From JBNKFV01 sp050289485 (lineage in GTDB: Bacteria > Pseudomonadota > Gammaproteobacteria > Pseudomonadales > Cellvibrionaceae), in assembly GCA_050289485.1 (NCBI GenBank), contig JBNKFV010000029.1, forward strand, positions 248,001 to 312,000: DNA of 64,000 nucleotides, written 5' to 3'. How positions within the stretch are numbered: position 1 is the stretch's first letter; each line of letters opens with the position of its first letter. Under the pieces are notes generated by a model. It was not told where the DNA came from, did not search any database, and saw only the letters and a program-made list of their open reading frames with translations. The translations under genes were made by a program, and so were the position numbers. Shown in pieces: positions 48,281 through 57,489 of the stretch.

Positions 48281-50059
48281 ATGTCGACCTACCGTGCCCC
48301 TGTAACCGATATGCTTTTTACCCTGCTGACACAGGCGGGTTTGTCTGAGCTGTTGGAGCACTCCGACTATGCCGACCTCGACCTGGATTTGATAGGTGCT
48401 GTGCTTCGGGAAGCTGGCCACTTCTTTGCCGAAGAGTTGGCGCCAACCAACCGCGCAGCAGATGTGGCTGGGCTGCGCTTTGAGGATGGTCATGTCCTAA
48501 TGCCAGAATGCATGGTGAAGGCCTATAGGGCGCTGGTAGAGCAGGGTTGGACAGCATTTTCTTATTCAGAGGCCGAAGGTGGGCATGGTTTGCCGGCGCC
48601 GGTGGTGTGCGCGATTACCGAGATGATGCAGTCGGCCAACCTGGCATTCAGCATGTGTCCACTGTTGTTGCCCGCCGCGGTTAGTACGTTGCAAACGCAT
48701 GCTAGCGCCGATCTGGCCGCGCGTTATGTGCCCAAGCTGGTGTCGGGTGAATGGACAGCCACCATGGCGCTGACAGAGCCTCAGGCAGGCAGTGATTTGT
48801 CGCTGGTACGAACGCGCGCAGTGCCCGATGGAGACAGGTATCTCATCAGCGGGCAAAAGATATTTATTTCGTTTGCTGACCATAATTTTACCAACAATAT
48901 TGTTCATTTGGTGTTGGCACGTTTGCCAGATGCGCCGGAAGGGTTGGGTGGAATCTCTCTTTTTGTGGTTCCTAAGTATTTGTCAGACGCCAATGGCTGC
49001 CTTGGTGAGCAGAACGACATTGTGATTGCGGGTATTGAACATAAAATGGGGCTGCATGCGAGCCCTACCTGCACGGTTAGCCTTGGCGATAATGGGGGTG
49101 CTACAGGATACTTGGTGGGTGAGCCGAACCAGGGGCTGGCGTATATGTTTACCATGATGAATCACGCCCGTTTGCAAGTAGGTTCGCAGGCGGTGGCGTT
49201 ATCAGAATTGGCATACCAGCAGGCCGTGGCCTATGCCAAAGAGCGCAAACAAGGGCGGCTGGGCGGCAGCCACGACACGGTTGAAATTATCCAGCACGCG
49301 GATGTTCGCCGTATGCTCATGACTATGAAGGCGGGTACGTTGGCGATGCGCGGCCTGATTTATTCAACGGCGACGATGCTCGATGGTTTACACCGATTGC
49401 ACAACGACGCGGACAAGGCCGACAGCAAAGCCAGAGCAGAGCTTCTCACGCCTATCGTTAAAGGATGGACCACAGAGTTATTGCAGGAGCTGGTAGGCCT
49501 TGGTGTTCAGGTGCACGGAGGTATGGGCTTTGTTGAAGAAACTGGCGTTGCCCAATTAGTGCGCGATGCCCGTATTACGACAATATACGAAGGCACAACC
49601 GCTATTCAGGCGCAGGATCTAGTGAAGCGAAAAGTGCTCAAAGATCAAGGTAAAGTCATTCGTCGCTGGTTGCTTGATATGCGTACAATGTTGCAGTGTG
49701 TGTCGCCAACGCTGGCGTTGGAGGCGTGCAAGCTAGGGCAGGCGCTGGATGATGCGGATTCAACCCTTAAGCTATTATTGGGTCACGACCATCGCAGCCT
49801 TCAGCTCGGGGTACTGGCGTACGATTTTATGATGATGTGCGGCTACGTGGCGGGTGCTTACCAGCTGTTGGTAGGGGCGAATGCGTATTTACAGATTAAT
49901 GTGGCTAATGTGAGCGCTGAGTATGGTGCTCAGTACCTGCAGGCGGCACGATTTTATATGCTGCATTTGTTGCCCCGCGCGCAAACCCACAATGTAATCG
50001 CTAGAGGTGCAATTGAGTACCCGAGCGGGCTGTCGGTTGAATCGTTTGCTGAGCTCTGA
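48281..50059 (+). CDS. Acyl-CoA dehydrogenase, DmdC/long C-terminal-domain type
   Basis: About 592 residues from ATG 48281. The usual ACAD core (ALTEPQAGSDLSLVRTRAV, NHARLQVGSQAVALSELAYQQAVAYAKERKQGR, VHGGMGFVEETGVAQLVRDARITTIYEGTTAIQAQDL) is preceded by YRAPVTDMLF and followed by the extra ~100-residue C-terminal domain found in DmdC-like enzymes. It oxidises an acyl-CoA to the enoyl-CoA with FAD. In the context of a MarR regulator and an AAHS transporter, an arylpropionyl-CoA or methylmercaptopropionyl-CoA substrate is possible. TTG 48257 and ATG 48269 are alternative starts. Confidence 0.9.
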   Translation: MSTYRAPVTDMLFTLLTQAGLSELLEHSDYADLDLDLIGAVLREAGHFFAEELAPTNRAADVAGLRFEDGHVLMPECMVKAYRALVEQGWTAFSYSEAEGGHGLPAPVVCAITEMMQSANLAFSMCPLLLPAAVSTLQTHASADLAARYVPKLVSGEWTATMALTEPQAGSDLSLVRTRAVPDGDRYLISGQKIFISFADHNFTNNIVHLVLARLPDAPEGLGGISLFVVPKYLSDANGCLGEQNDIVIAGIEHKMGLHASPTCTVSLGDNGGATGYLVGEPNQGLAYMFTMMNHARLQVGSQAVALSELAYQQAVAYAKERKQGRLGGSHDTVEIIQHADVRRMLMTMKAGTLAMRGLIYSTATMLDGLHRLHNDADKADSKARAELLTPIVKGWTTELLQELVGLGVQVHGGMGFVEETGVAQLVRDARITTIYEGTTAIQAQDLVKRKVLKDQGKVIRRWLLDMRTMLQCVSPTLALEACKLGQALDDADSTLKLLLGHDHRSLQLGVLAYDFMMMCGYVAGAYQLLVGANAYLQINVANVSAEYGAQYLQAARFYMLHLLPRAQTHNVIARGAIEYPSGLSVESFAEL

Positions 50060-50307
50060 TGTCTTGCTTCGTTATTACACGCTAACTGCTTGATAAGACA
50101 ATAATATAGATAGGTTACTGTAGTGTAGATTGACAAATATAGTGTGCTTGGTCATTCTGAGGCCCAAACCGCTAAATGCCGTTGATATCTGTTTATAACG
50201 CTTGGCATTTATTCTTGTGCGGTTATTGCTCTCACATGATGTAAGCAGGTCCCTTGCCGTTTTTGCCTGTGCTATACACAAAAAAAATCAATAAATAGAG
50301 GTATTTC

Positions 50308-51636
50308 ATGAACTCTGATCCACGAGATATTGTCGGCAACGCCAATATGAGCAAGCTGCAGATTATTGCAGTTGCCATGTGTGTGTTATTAAACGCGTTA
50401 GATGGCTTTGATGTATTGGCCATTAGTTTTGCATCCCCCGGTATTGCGAGTGAATGGGGCATTCAGCGCGGTGCGCTGGGTATCGTGTTGTCGATGGAGC
50501 TGATCGGTATGGCGATTGGCTCGGTACTGCTGGGCGGCGTTGCCGATAAAATTGGTCGCCGGCCCACAATTCTCGGCTGTCTCGTGGTGATGGCAGGGGG
50601 GATGTTGCTAGCGGCCTTTGCAACCAGTGTTATCGAATTATCAATTATTCGTTTTGTGACTGGGCTGGGTATTGGTGGCATGCTGGCGGCAACCAATGCC
50701 ATGGTGGCCGAGTGGTCGAGCCGTAAACACCGTAGTTTGGCTGTCACGCTGATGGCTACCGGTTATCCGGTAGGCGCCATTGTTGGTGGTTCGGTGGCGT
50801 CGGTTCTACTGGCCAATTTCGATTGGCGCTCCGTCTTTTTCTTTGGCGCGGCTGTCACTTCAGTGTTTATTCCGCTGGTGGTGATCGTGTTGCCTGAGTC
50901 TGTTTCTTACCTCACGTTAAAGCGCCCCGCCAATGCTTTGGAACGTATCAACAAAACATTGCAGCGCATGGGGCATGCCGTTGTCACCGAGCTGCCAGAG
51001 ATTGTTGCCGACAGCGGCAAAAAGGCAGGGTTTGGCAAGCTGTTTGAACCGCAGTTGCGCAATATCACCCTGTTGCTAACGGTGGCTTACTTTGCCCACA
51101 TTATGACCTTTTACTTCATTCTTAAATGGATTCCGAAGATCGTGGTTGATATGGGATTCGAACCTTCGTCAGCAGGTTCGGTGCTGGTGTGGGCTAACGT
51201 GGGTGGTGCCGCTGGTGCACTGTTGTTAGGTGTGCTAACGCAAAAATTTGATGTCAACAAGCTTGTGGTTGGCGCGTTGGTGATGGCTACGGTATTGGTG
51301 ACCGTATTTGGTTATACCAAAAACGACTTATCGCAGCTGGCGCTCATGGCAGCTGTTGCCGGTTTCTTTACCAATGCTGGTATCGTTGGGCTATATGCCA
51401 TGTTTGCTCACTCTTTCCCTACTGAGGTGCGTGCTGGGGGTACGGGTTTTGTGATAGGCATAGGGCGCGGTGGTGCAGCGCTGGGGCCTATTGTCGCAGG
51501 CTTCCTGTTTGAGGCAGGAAAGTCCTTGCCCACTGTTTCCACCGCCATGGCGTTAGGCTCCCTTATCGGTGCTATTGCCATTATCATTTTGATCAAACTA
51601 CTGAAGGCGCGGCACGTAAGCGAACAGGCAGCCTAA
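50308..51636 (+). CDS. MFS transporter, aromatic acid:H+ symporter (AAHS) type
   Basis: 442 residues, 12 predicted membrane helices. The family markers are DGFDVLAISFASPGIASEW in helix 1 (Asp important for aromatic-acid uptake), SMELIGMAIGSVLLGGVADKIGRRP between helices 2 and 3, and FPTEVRAGGTGFVIGIGRGGAALGP in helix 11. It probably imports a benzoate-, protocatechuate- or cinnamate-like acid. TAGAGG precedes the ATG. It lies 248 bp after the dehydrogenase on the same strand, with a strong terminator behind. Confidence 0.9.
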   Translation: MNSDPRDIVGNANMSKLQIIAVAMCVLLNALDGFDVLAISFASPGIASEWGIQRGALGIVLSMELIGMAIGSVLLGGVADKIGRRPTILGCLVVMAGGMLLAAFATSVIELSIIRFVTGLGIGGMLAATNAMVAEWSSRKHRSLAVTLMATGYPVGAIVGGSVASVLLANFDWRSVFFFGAAVTSVFIPLVVIVLPESVSYLTLKRPANALERINKTLQRMGHAVVTELPEIVADSGKKAGFGKLFEPQLRNITLLLTVAYFAHIMTFYFILKWIPKIVVDMGFEPSSAGSVLVWANVGGAAGALLLGVLTQKFDVNKLVVGALVMATVLVTVFGYTKNDLSQLALMAAVAGFFTNAGIVGLYAMFAHSFPTEVRAGGTGFVIGIGRGGAALGPIVAGFLFEAGKSLPTVSTAMALGSLIGAIAIIILIKLLKARHVSEQAA

Positions 51637-51660
51637 CCTTATCTGTAGGTTTACCGCATA

Positions 51661-51687
51661 AAAACGGCGCGTTTAGCGCCGTTTTTT
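51661..51687 (+). terminator. Rho-independent terminator after the MFS transporter
   Basis: ACGGCGC and GCGCCGT form a 7 bp stem with loop GTTTA, followed by six T; 24 bp past the stop. Confidence 0.92.
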
Positions 51688-51850
51688 ACTTTGCCCGCGA
51701 GCATAGGCCTGTTAACTTGCCTCATTAACGGCTGCCTTTCTTCTCAACCTCGCTTCTCCAATCATTTTTCTGTGTAGTATTTGGTTGCAACATTTTTGTA
51801 CTGTGTGCGCTATCAAAGTGCATCTCTGGTGATTTTTCATTTTTAAAAAA

Positions 51851-51945
51851 TGCATCTTTTTGGATCGTTTTTTTGGTGCATTTTTTTAATCTATTGATAT
51901 AAAAGGGTTTTTATTGGTGCGCTAAGAGTTGGCATTGTTTCTGCT
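51851..51945 (+). promoter_or_regulatory. Sigma-54 (-24/-12) promoter and A/T-rich upstream region of cobA-nirBD
   Basis: TTGGCATTGTTTCTGCT at 51929-51945 fits the sigma-54 consensus: GG at 51931-51932 and GC at 51943-51944, exactly 12 bp apart, leaving a start of transcription near 51956 and the cobA ATG at 51989. Upstream, TGCATC-N5-GGATCG (51851-51867) and GGTGCA (51875-51880) resemble degenerate NtrC half-sites. Nitrogen control of nitrite assimilation is the obvious reading; the enhancer-binding protein itself is not in the window. Confidence 0.68.
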
Positions 51946-51988
51946 ATATAAATTTTATATAGAATTATTTTTAGCAGAGAGCCTGTTT

Positions 51989-52861
51989 ATGAGTGTTGCA
52001 CCATTAGCATCCGTCAGTCGCGTAAAACGAGCCGAGAGTGGCGCTGCCGGTCGAGTGATGCTGGTTGGCGCCGGACCAGGCGACCCTGACTTATTGACCG
52101 TAAAAGCACTGCAAGCCATTCAAGCGGCCGATATTATTTTGTACGACCGATTGGTTAGTGAAGACATTCGACAGCTTTTCCCTACCTCCACGCCAGCGCT
52201 GTATGTCGGTAAAGCGCATAGTGATCACAGTATCCCCCAAGCAGAACTCAATCAGTTACTGATCAAAAAAGCACAGGCTGGGTTGAATGTATGCCGCTTG
52301 AAAGGGGGCGATGCTTTTGTGTTTGGTCGCGGTGGGGAAGAGATGCTGGAGCTCAAAAAAGCCGGTATCGAGGTGCAGGTTGTTCCCGGTATTACAGCGG
52401 CTTCTGGTTGTACCACTTACGCAGGCATCCCTCTGACTCACCGCGGGGTGGCACAAGGTTGCACGCTGGTGACCGGCCACGGTGAAAAAGATTTAAACAT
52501 TAACTGGAAGAGCCTGGCACAACTGCACCATACACTGGTGTTTTATATGGGCCTGGCGAATGCGACTTTGATTCAAAGCCAGTTGATGCAGCATGGCCTG
52601 TGCGGCACTACCCCCGTTGCGCTGATAGAAAATGGCTGTTGTCAGGAGCAACGTGTAGTGAAGGGGCAATTACAGCACTTGGCGCAATTGGCAATGAACG
52701 AAAAAGTACAGTCGCCGGCCCTGATCGTGATTGGTGACGTAGTGGCGTTGGCCGATCAGCTTAGTTGGTTTGAGGCTCTGCAGCAGACAGAACCAACATC
52801 GACAAAAACAACGTTAGATGCAGCATTCCGTGCTGCAAACCTGAACAGATTATCAGCCTGA
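51989..52861 (+). CDS. cobA: Uroporphyrinogen-III C-methyltransferase (SUMT)
   Basis: About 290 residues from ATG 51989. SAM-dependent methylation of uroporphyrinogen III to precorrin-2, the precursor of siroheme. Motifs: VGAGPGDPDLLTVKALQAIQAADIILYDRLV, VCRLKGGDAFVFGRGGEE, VVPGITAASGCTTYAGIPLTHRG. It lacks the CysG oxidase/ferrochelatase part, so those steps are encoded elsewhere. An apparent longer start at 51929 is excluded because the sigma-54 promoter covers it. Directly followed by nirB (14 bp), whose product needs siroheme. Confidence 0.95.
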   Translation: MSVAPLASVSRVKRAESGAAGRVMLVGAGPGDPDLLTVKALQAIQAADIILYDRLVSEDIRQLFPTSTPALYVGKAHSDHSIPQAELNQLLIKKAQAGLNVCRLKGGDAFVFGRGGEEMLELKKAGIEVQVVPGITAASGCTTYAGIPLTHRGVAQGCTLVTGHGEKDLNINWKSLAQLHHTLVFYMGLANATLIQSQLMQHGLCGTTPVALIENGCCQEQRVVKGQLQHLAQLAMNEKVQSPALIVIGDVVALADQLSWFEALQQTEPTSTKTTLDAAFRAANLNRLSA

Positions 52862-52875
52862 GAGAGGAAGAGGTA

Positions 52876-55410
52876 ATGAGCAAGCAGCGTATAGTGGTTG
52901 TGGGCAACGGCATGGTTGGGCACAACTTTATCGATACACTGATAAAAGAAGACAGCAGCTCAGCATACGAGGTGATTACATTTTCAGAAGAGCCGCGTTT
53001 GGCCTATGACCGCGTGCAATTAAGTAGTTACTTTACTGGTTCAACGGCGGCTGATCTGGCGATGACCGACGAAGCCTATTACGACGAAAAAGGCGTTAGC
53101 TATGTGCTCAACGACAAGGTGGTTGCGCTCAAGTTTGATGAAAACAAAGTAATTACTGCCAGTGGTCGGGAAGAGACCTATGACAAGCTGGTGCTGGCAA
53201 CAGGCTCTTATCCTTTTGTGCCGCCCATTCCTGGTAATGATCAGGAACACTGTTTGGTGTATCGCACCATTGAAGATCTGGAAGCGATTACCGCGTCGGC
53301 AAAAGTTTCCAAAACGGGTGTAGTGGTTGGTGGTGGCCTGTTAGGGCTTGAAGCGGCCAATGCACTGCAAAACCTTGGGCTCGAAACTCATGTGGTGGAA
53401 TTCGCCCCGCGTTTGATGGCTGTGCAGCTGGATGAAGGCGGTGGCGCCTTACTGCGTAAAAAAATCGAAGAGTTAGATGTGCAAGTGCATACCGAAAAAG
53501 CCACCCAAGAAATTGTTGCCGGTGAAAACGCCCGTTATCGCATGAATTTTGCCGATGGCAGTTTTTTGGAAACCGACATGATTTTGTTTTCAGCGGGCAT
53601 TCGCCCGCAAGATGAACTGGCTCGCGAGTTCGGTTTGGAAATAGGTGAGCGCGGCGGTATTAAAATCAATAACTACTGCCAAACGTCGATAGACAATGTA
53701 TATGCCATTGGCGAGTGTGCCCTGTGGGATAACCGCATCTTCGGTTTGGTCGCACCCGGTTATGCCATGGCCAGTGTGGTTGTATCGCATATTACTGGCG
53801 GCACTAAGGCGTTTACTGGTGCGGATATGAGCACCAAGCTTAAATTGTTGGGTGTTGATGTTGCCAGCATTGGCGACGCGCATGGTCGTACACCGGGGTG
53901 CCAGAGCTATGTGTATAACAACGAAGTGGCGCAGGTATACAAGCGCCTGATTGTCTCGGCAGACGGCAAGAAAGTTGTCGGTGCCGTATTAGTTGGTGAT
54001 GTAGAGGCCTACGGTAACCTGCTGCAATTTATGCTTAACGACATCGATTTGCCCGAGAGTGCAGAGAGCCTGATTCTGCCCAGTGTGGAAGGCGCTGGTG
54101 CTGCACTGGGTGTGGATGCCCTGCCGGATTCCGCCACGATTTGTTCCTGCTATGACGTGTCCAAAGGGGCTATCTGTTGCTCGGTGCAGGAAGGCGCGAC
54201 CGATATGGGCGCCGTGAAAGCCGCTACCCAGGCATCTACCGGCTGTGGCGGTTGTGCTGCACTGGTCAAGCAGGTGATGGATGCGGAGCTGGTAAAACTG
54301 GGTGTTGAAGTCAACAATCATTTGTGTGAGCACTTTGAATATTCTCGCCAGGAACTGGCCGATATTGTTCGGGTGAAGAAAATCAAAACCTACGCCGAGT
54401 TACTGGATTCTCATGGTAACGGGCATGGGTGCGACATTTGTAAGCCAACAGTCGGTTCTATTCTTGCGTCATACTGGAATGAATATGTACTTAAGCAAGA
54501 GCATATTGGTTTGCAAGACACCAACGACATCTATTTGGGCAACATGCAAAAAGATGGTACTTACTCAGTAGTGCCGCGTGTTGCGGGTGGTGAAATAACG
54601 CCAGAAAAACTGATTGTACTGGGTGAAGTTGCTAAAGAATTTAATCTTTACACCAAAATTACTGGCGGCCAGCGTATCGATCTATTTGGTGCGCAGTTGC
54701 ATGAGTTGCCGTTGATCTGGCGCAAGCTGGTTAATGCCGGTTTTGAAACAGGCCATGCCTATGGCAAGTCGGTGCGTACCGTAAAATCCTGTGTCGGCAG
54801 TACATGGTGTCGCTATGGTGTTGACGACTCGGTTGGCTTGTCGATTGAAATAGAAGATCGCTACAAAGGTTTGCGTTCACCCCATAAATTAAAGTTCGCG
54901 GTATCGGGTTGTACCCGTGAATGTGCTGAAGCGCAATCGAAAGACGTTGGTGTGATTGCCACAGAAAACGGTTGGAATCTTTATGTATGCGGTAATGGCG
55001 GTATGCGCCCACGGCATACTGATCTGTTGGCAAGCGATCTCGATAAAGAGACATTGATCAAATATATCGATCGGTTCCTTATGTTTTATATACGCACGGC
55101 AGACCGGCTACAGCGTACCTCAGTATGGATGGAAAACCTTGAGGGTGGTTTGGACTATGTGAAAGATGTAGTCATTAACGATCGCTTAGGTATTGTCGCT
55201 GAGCTGGAAGCCGAAATGGCCGCTAATGTGGGTAACTATCAGTGCGAATGGAAAACCACCATCGAAAACCCAGAGCGCCTGAAGCGCTTCAAGCATTTTA
55301 TTAACTCCGAGGCGACCGATAGTAATCTCGCTTATGTTGCTGAGCGTGGTCAGCGTCGCCCGGCGACGAAAGAAGAACGTATACCCGCTTTAGAAGTTGT
55401 GGAGGCTTAA
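52876..55410 (+). CDS. nirB: Nitrite reductase [NAD(P)H], large subunit
   Basis: 844 residues. Order: an FAD/NAD(P)-binding oxidoreductase half (VVVGNGMVGHNFID at the start, GVVVGGGLLGLEAA near 155), a BFD-like [2Fe-2S] domain (ICSCYDVSKGAICC ... STGCGGCAALV), then the sulfite/nitrite-reductase ferredoxin-like and haem domains with siroheme/[4Fe-4S] cysteines in SCVGSTWCRYG and VSGCTRECAEAQSKDVGV. It reduces nitrite to ammonium in the cytoplasm. GGAAGAGG precedes the ATG. Middle of the cobA-nirB-nirD operon. No nasA/narK gene is in the window. Confidence 0.97.
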   Translation: MSKQRIVVVGNGMVGHNFIDTLIKEDSSSAYEVITFSEEPRLAYDRVQLSSYFTGSTAADLAMTDEAYYDEKGVSYVLNDKVVALKFDENKVITASGREETYDKLVLATGSYPFVPPIPGNDQEHCLVYRTIEDLEAITASAKVSKTGVVVGGGLLGLEAANALQNLGLETHVVEFAPRLMAVQLDEGGGALLRKKIEELDVQVHTEKATQEIVAGENARYRMNFADGSFLETDMILFSAGIRPQDELAREFGLEIGERGGIKINNYCQTSIDNVYAIGECALWDNRIFGLVAPGYAMASVVVSHITGGTKAFTGADMSTKLKLLGVDVASIGDAHGRTPGCQSYVYNNEVAQVYKRLIVSADGKKVVGAVLVGDVEAYGNLLQFMLNDIDLPESAESLILPSVEGAGAALGVDALPDSATICSCYDVSKGAICCSVQEGATDMGAVKAATQASTGCGGCAALVKQVMDAELVKLGVEVNNHLCEHFEYSRQELADIVRVKKIKTYAELLDSHGNGHGCDICKPTVGSILASYWNEYVLKQEHIGLQDTNDIYLGNMQKDGTYSVVPRVAGGEITPEKLIVLGEVAKEFNLYTKITGGQRIDLFGAQLHELPLIWRKLVNAGFETGHAYGKSVRTVKSCVGSTWCRYGVDDSVGLSIEIEDRYKGLRSPHKLKFAVSGCTRECAEAQSKDVGVIATENGWNLYVCGNGGMRPRHTDLLASDLDKETLIKYIDRFLMFYIRTADRLQRTSVWMENLEGGLDYVKDVVINDRLGIVAELEAEMAANVGNYQCEWKTTIENPERLKRFKHFINSEATDSNLAYVAERGQRRPATKEERIPALEVVEA

Positions 55411-55412
55411 CT

Positions 55413-55739
55413 GTGACGAACTGGATTTCAGTGTGTAAAGACGACGATATTTTACCTGGCACCGGTGTTTGCGCTGAACTGCAAGGTGAGCAGGTTGCTA
55501 TTTTTAAATTGGCCAAAGACAACGCGTTATATGCAGTGTCGAATTACGATCCCATTGGTGAAGCCAACGTATTGTCACGCGGTATTACCGGGTCACTGGG
55601 CGATGCCTTAGTGGTAGCATCTCCCTTGTACAAGCAACATTTTAATTTGCAAACCGGCGAATGTCTGGAAGATGCGAATCATCGATTAAAAACCTATTCG
55701 GTTCGTTTACAAGATGGTGATATTCAATTGGCTTGTTGA
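55413..55739 (+). CDS. nirD: Nitrite reductase [NAD(P)H], small subunit
   Basis: 108 residues with a GTG start, 2 bp after nirB. It matches NirD over its full length (WISVCKDDDILPGTGVCAELQGEQVAIFKL, DPIGEANVLSRGITGSLGDALVVASPLYKQHFNLQTGECLED). It has the Rieske fold but, like other NirD, lacks the Cys-His cluster ligands and serves as a structural subunit. Confidence 0.96.
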   Translation: MTNWISVCKDDDILPGTGVCAELQGEQVAIFKLAKDNALYAVSNYDPIGEANVLSRGITGSLGDALVVASPLYKQHFNLQTGECLEDANHRLKTYSVRLQDGDIQLAC

Positions 55740-55807
55740 TGCATTGAGCAAACTGGCTGACGCTGATACAGAGCATCCGATTGAATATTTGTTCTCTGTA
55801 CCATTTG

Positions 55808-55832
55808 GGGCGGTTTATCCGCCCTTTTTTTT
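55808..55832 (+). terminator. Rho-independent terminator of the cobA-nirBD operon
   Basis: GGGCGG - TTTAT - CCGCCC followed by eight T, 68 bp past the nirD stop. Confidence 0.92.
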
Positions 55833-55849
55833 ACTACTTTTTTACTGCT

Positions 55850-55893
55850 GTTAACCCGGAAAAAAGTAGATCTTCCGATTTTTTTGTTGGTGC
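55850..55893 (+). repeat. Degenerate partial copy of the TTAACCCGG repeat element (left end)
   Basis: TTAACCCGG is followed by AAAAAAGTAGATCTTCCGA and a T-run with TTGTTGG, recognisably the left terminal repeat plus the 14 bp hairpin of the 32221 element with several changes. The rest of the element is missing. Confidence 0.55.
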
Positions 55894-56128
55894 TCCCTAG
55901 CTCGTTGGGGCAGCGGTGTGGTGGCATAACCCATGTCGAGCATGTCATTTATAACCCGCAAACCGCAGCGCTCACCTTGCGCTCTGTGCCTTACCATATT
56001 GAGGTTGTGGTGGGGGATATAAAATTCCTGCTACCTTTTACCTACGTTTGCAGAGTGGTCAGTAACCCTCGCTTTGTCACGCTACCTTTGTTACCTTGCT
56101 TTTTTTTAAATGGCATAACAGGTAAGCA
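55894..56128. other. Gap after the repeat fragment, no supported gene
   Basis: Together with the terminator and repeat fragment this makes a ~390 bp region between nirD and the dehydrogenase gene. An 82-codon frame (55884-56132) has no ribosome-binding site or family resemblance. The last 25 bp (AACAGGTAAGCA) provide the ribosome-binding site of the next gene. Confidence 0.4.
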
Positions 56129-57046
56129 ATGAAAGCGGTATTACTTGACGCCGATACCTTGGGCGAAAATATTGATCTCTCACCAATACAAAACGCAGTA
56201 TCTGAGCTTGTGGTCTATGGCCAAACAAATGCCAGTGAGGTAGTGCAGCGTACGGCAGATGCGGATCTTGTGTTGACCAACAAAGTGCGTATCGATGAGC
56301 AGATTATTCAGAATAAAAAAGCCATTTTAGTGATGGCAACGGGTACTAATAATGTTGACAGAGCGGCGGCTGAACGTTTGAGTGTACCGGTATTGAATGT
56401 GACCAATTACGGCACGCAGTCGGTCGCGCAGCATACCTTTATGTTGATACTGGCTTTAGCCGGGCGCTTGCCCCAGTATCAACAGACAGTGGCTGAGGGG
56501 GCTTGGCAACAGCATTCGTTTTTTTGTTTGATGAATTTTACTACCACCCAGCTGGCGGGCAAAACGCTAGTGATTGTAGGTGCTGGTGCGCTGGGTTCTG
56601 CGGTTGCCAAATTGGCCGAAGCCATTGGCATGCAGGTGATATTTTCTGCGCGACCCGGTGCATCTGATGATGTCCGTCCTGGCTTTGAGAGCCTGTTACC
56701 GCAAGCCGACGTACTGTCGTTTCACTGCCCACTGGGTGAACACACCCGCCATCTGCTTAATGCAACCCGTTTGGCTCATATTAAGCGTGGTTGTTTGGTA
56801 GTGAACTGCGCGCGCGGCGGCATTGTCGACGAGATCGCCTGCCTTCAAGCCCTGCAGAATGGCATATTGGGCGGGTTGGCGGTGGACGTGTTGCCGGTGG
56901 AGCCGCCGCGAGATGGGCACCCCTTGCTTGACGCCTTGAACAACCATCTTAATCTTATCGTTACACCGCACAATGCCTGGATAAGCCGCGAGGCACGTCA
57001 GAATATTATTGAGCTTACCGCAGCCAATATTCGATCGCTCGTTTAA
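56129..57046 (+). CDS. D-2-hydroxyacid dehydrogenase (glycerate dehydrogenase/HprA-like)
   Basis: 305 residues of the D-isomer 2-hydroxyacid dehydrogenase family: NAD-binding GAGALGSAVAKLAEAIG, substrate-side TGTNNVD, and the catalytic set Arg in NCARGGIVDE, Glu in VLPVEPP and His in TPHNAW. It probably interconverts hydroxypyruvate/glyoxylate with glycerate/glycolate. A single gene on the plus strand; the next genes are on the other strand. Confidence 0.88.
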   Translation: MKAVLLDADTLGENIDLSPIQNAVSELVVYGQTNASEVVQRTADADLVLTNKVRIDEQIIQNKKAILVMATGTNNVDRAAAERLSVPVLNVTNYGTQSVAQHTFMLILALAGRLPQYQQTVAEGAWQQHSFFCLMNFTTTQLAGKTLVIVGAGALGSAVAKLAEAIGMQVIFSARPGASDDVRPGFESLLPQADVLSFHCPLGEHTRHLLNATRLAHIKRGCLVVNCARGGIVDEIACLQALQNGILGGLAVDVLPVEPPRDGHPLLDALNNHLNLIVTPHNAWISREARQNIIELTAANIRSLV

Positions 57047-57245
57047 CCGCTTGTTAATACAGCACGCCCCTGGGCCGCTAGCGTACAGGGGCGCTGTTGC
57101 TGGCTCTGCATATCGCATACCGCTGTTTGGGTGGGTGCTGACTATGGCAATGGCGTACCCGCTCAATGTTGCCAGTGCTGAGAATAGGGCAAGCATTGAT
57201 GGTCGTGCCTGTTATGGGCCGGAATGCAGCCTATACTGAAGCTTG

Positions 57246-57449
57246 TTAGCGAAAGGCGCAGCCCGGTGTGAACCCTGCTTTTTTAAGAATAATGGCCAAT
57301 GGGCAAAAACCGGTAAAGGCTGCTTGCAGCATATTGGCACCTACAAATGCGGTAAGCCATAGCCAGTTTACGGAGTGAATTTGGCTGAGTGCCAAGCTCA
57401 GTAAAATCACGGTTCCTGCGAATGTTAATACCAGCTTATCGATGTTCAT
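57246..57449 (-). CDS. DUF2892 (YgaP-type membrane domain) protein
   Basis: 67 residues with two hydrophobic helices and the family ending FVGANMLQAAFTGFCPLAIILKKAGF..GC. In E. coli this domain is fused to a rhodanese (YgaP) and paired with the ArsR regulator YgaV. Here it stands alone behind an ArsR gene (40 bp gap), so a sulfur-related role under that regulator is likely but unproven. GAGGA precedes the ATG. Confidence 0.85.
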   Translation of the reverse strand: MNIDKLVLTFAGTVILLSLALSQIHSVNWLWLTAFVGANMLQAAFTGFCPLAIILKKAGFTPGCAFR

Positions 57450-57489
57450 TTTGTATGTCCTCAGTCAAATGGGTGATTGGTGGTGGTTG

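Noticed and set aside
51708..51720. GGCCTGTTAACTT as a fragment of the 265 bp element
   Set aside because: Only about 10 bases match the terminal repeat; chance cannot be excluded.
51929..51988. 20-residue N-terminal extension of CobA
   Set aside because: It requires a TTG start that coincides with the sigma-54 promoter; ATG 51989 has a ribosome-binding site and matches the family start.
22929..55893. Spaced TTAACCCGG repeats as a CRISPR array
   Set aside because: Copies are kilobases apart, palindromic and in both orientations, with no regular spacers or cas genes.
55884..56132. 82-codon frame between nirD and the dehydrogenase
   Set aside because: Begins in a repeat fragment, lacks a ribosome-binding site and overlaps the start of the next gene.
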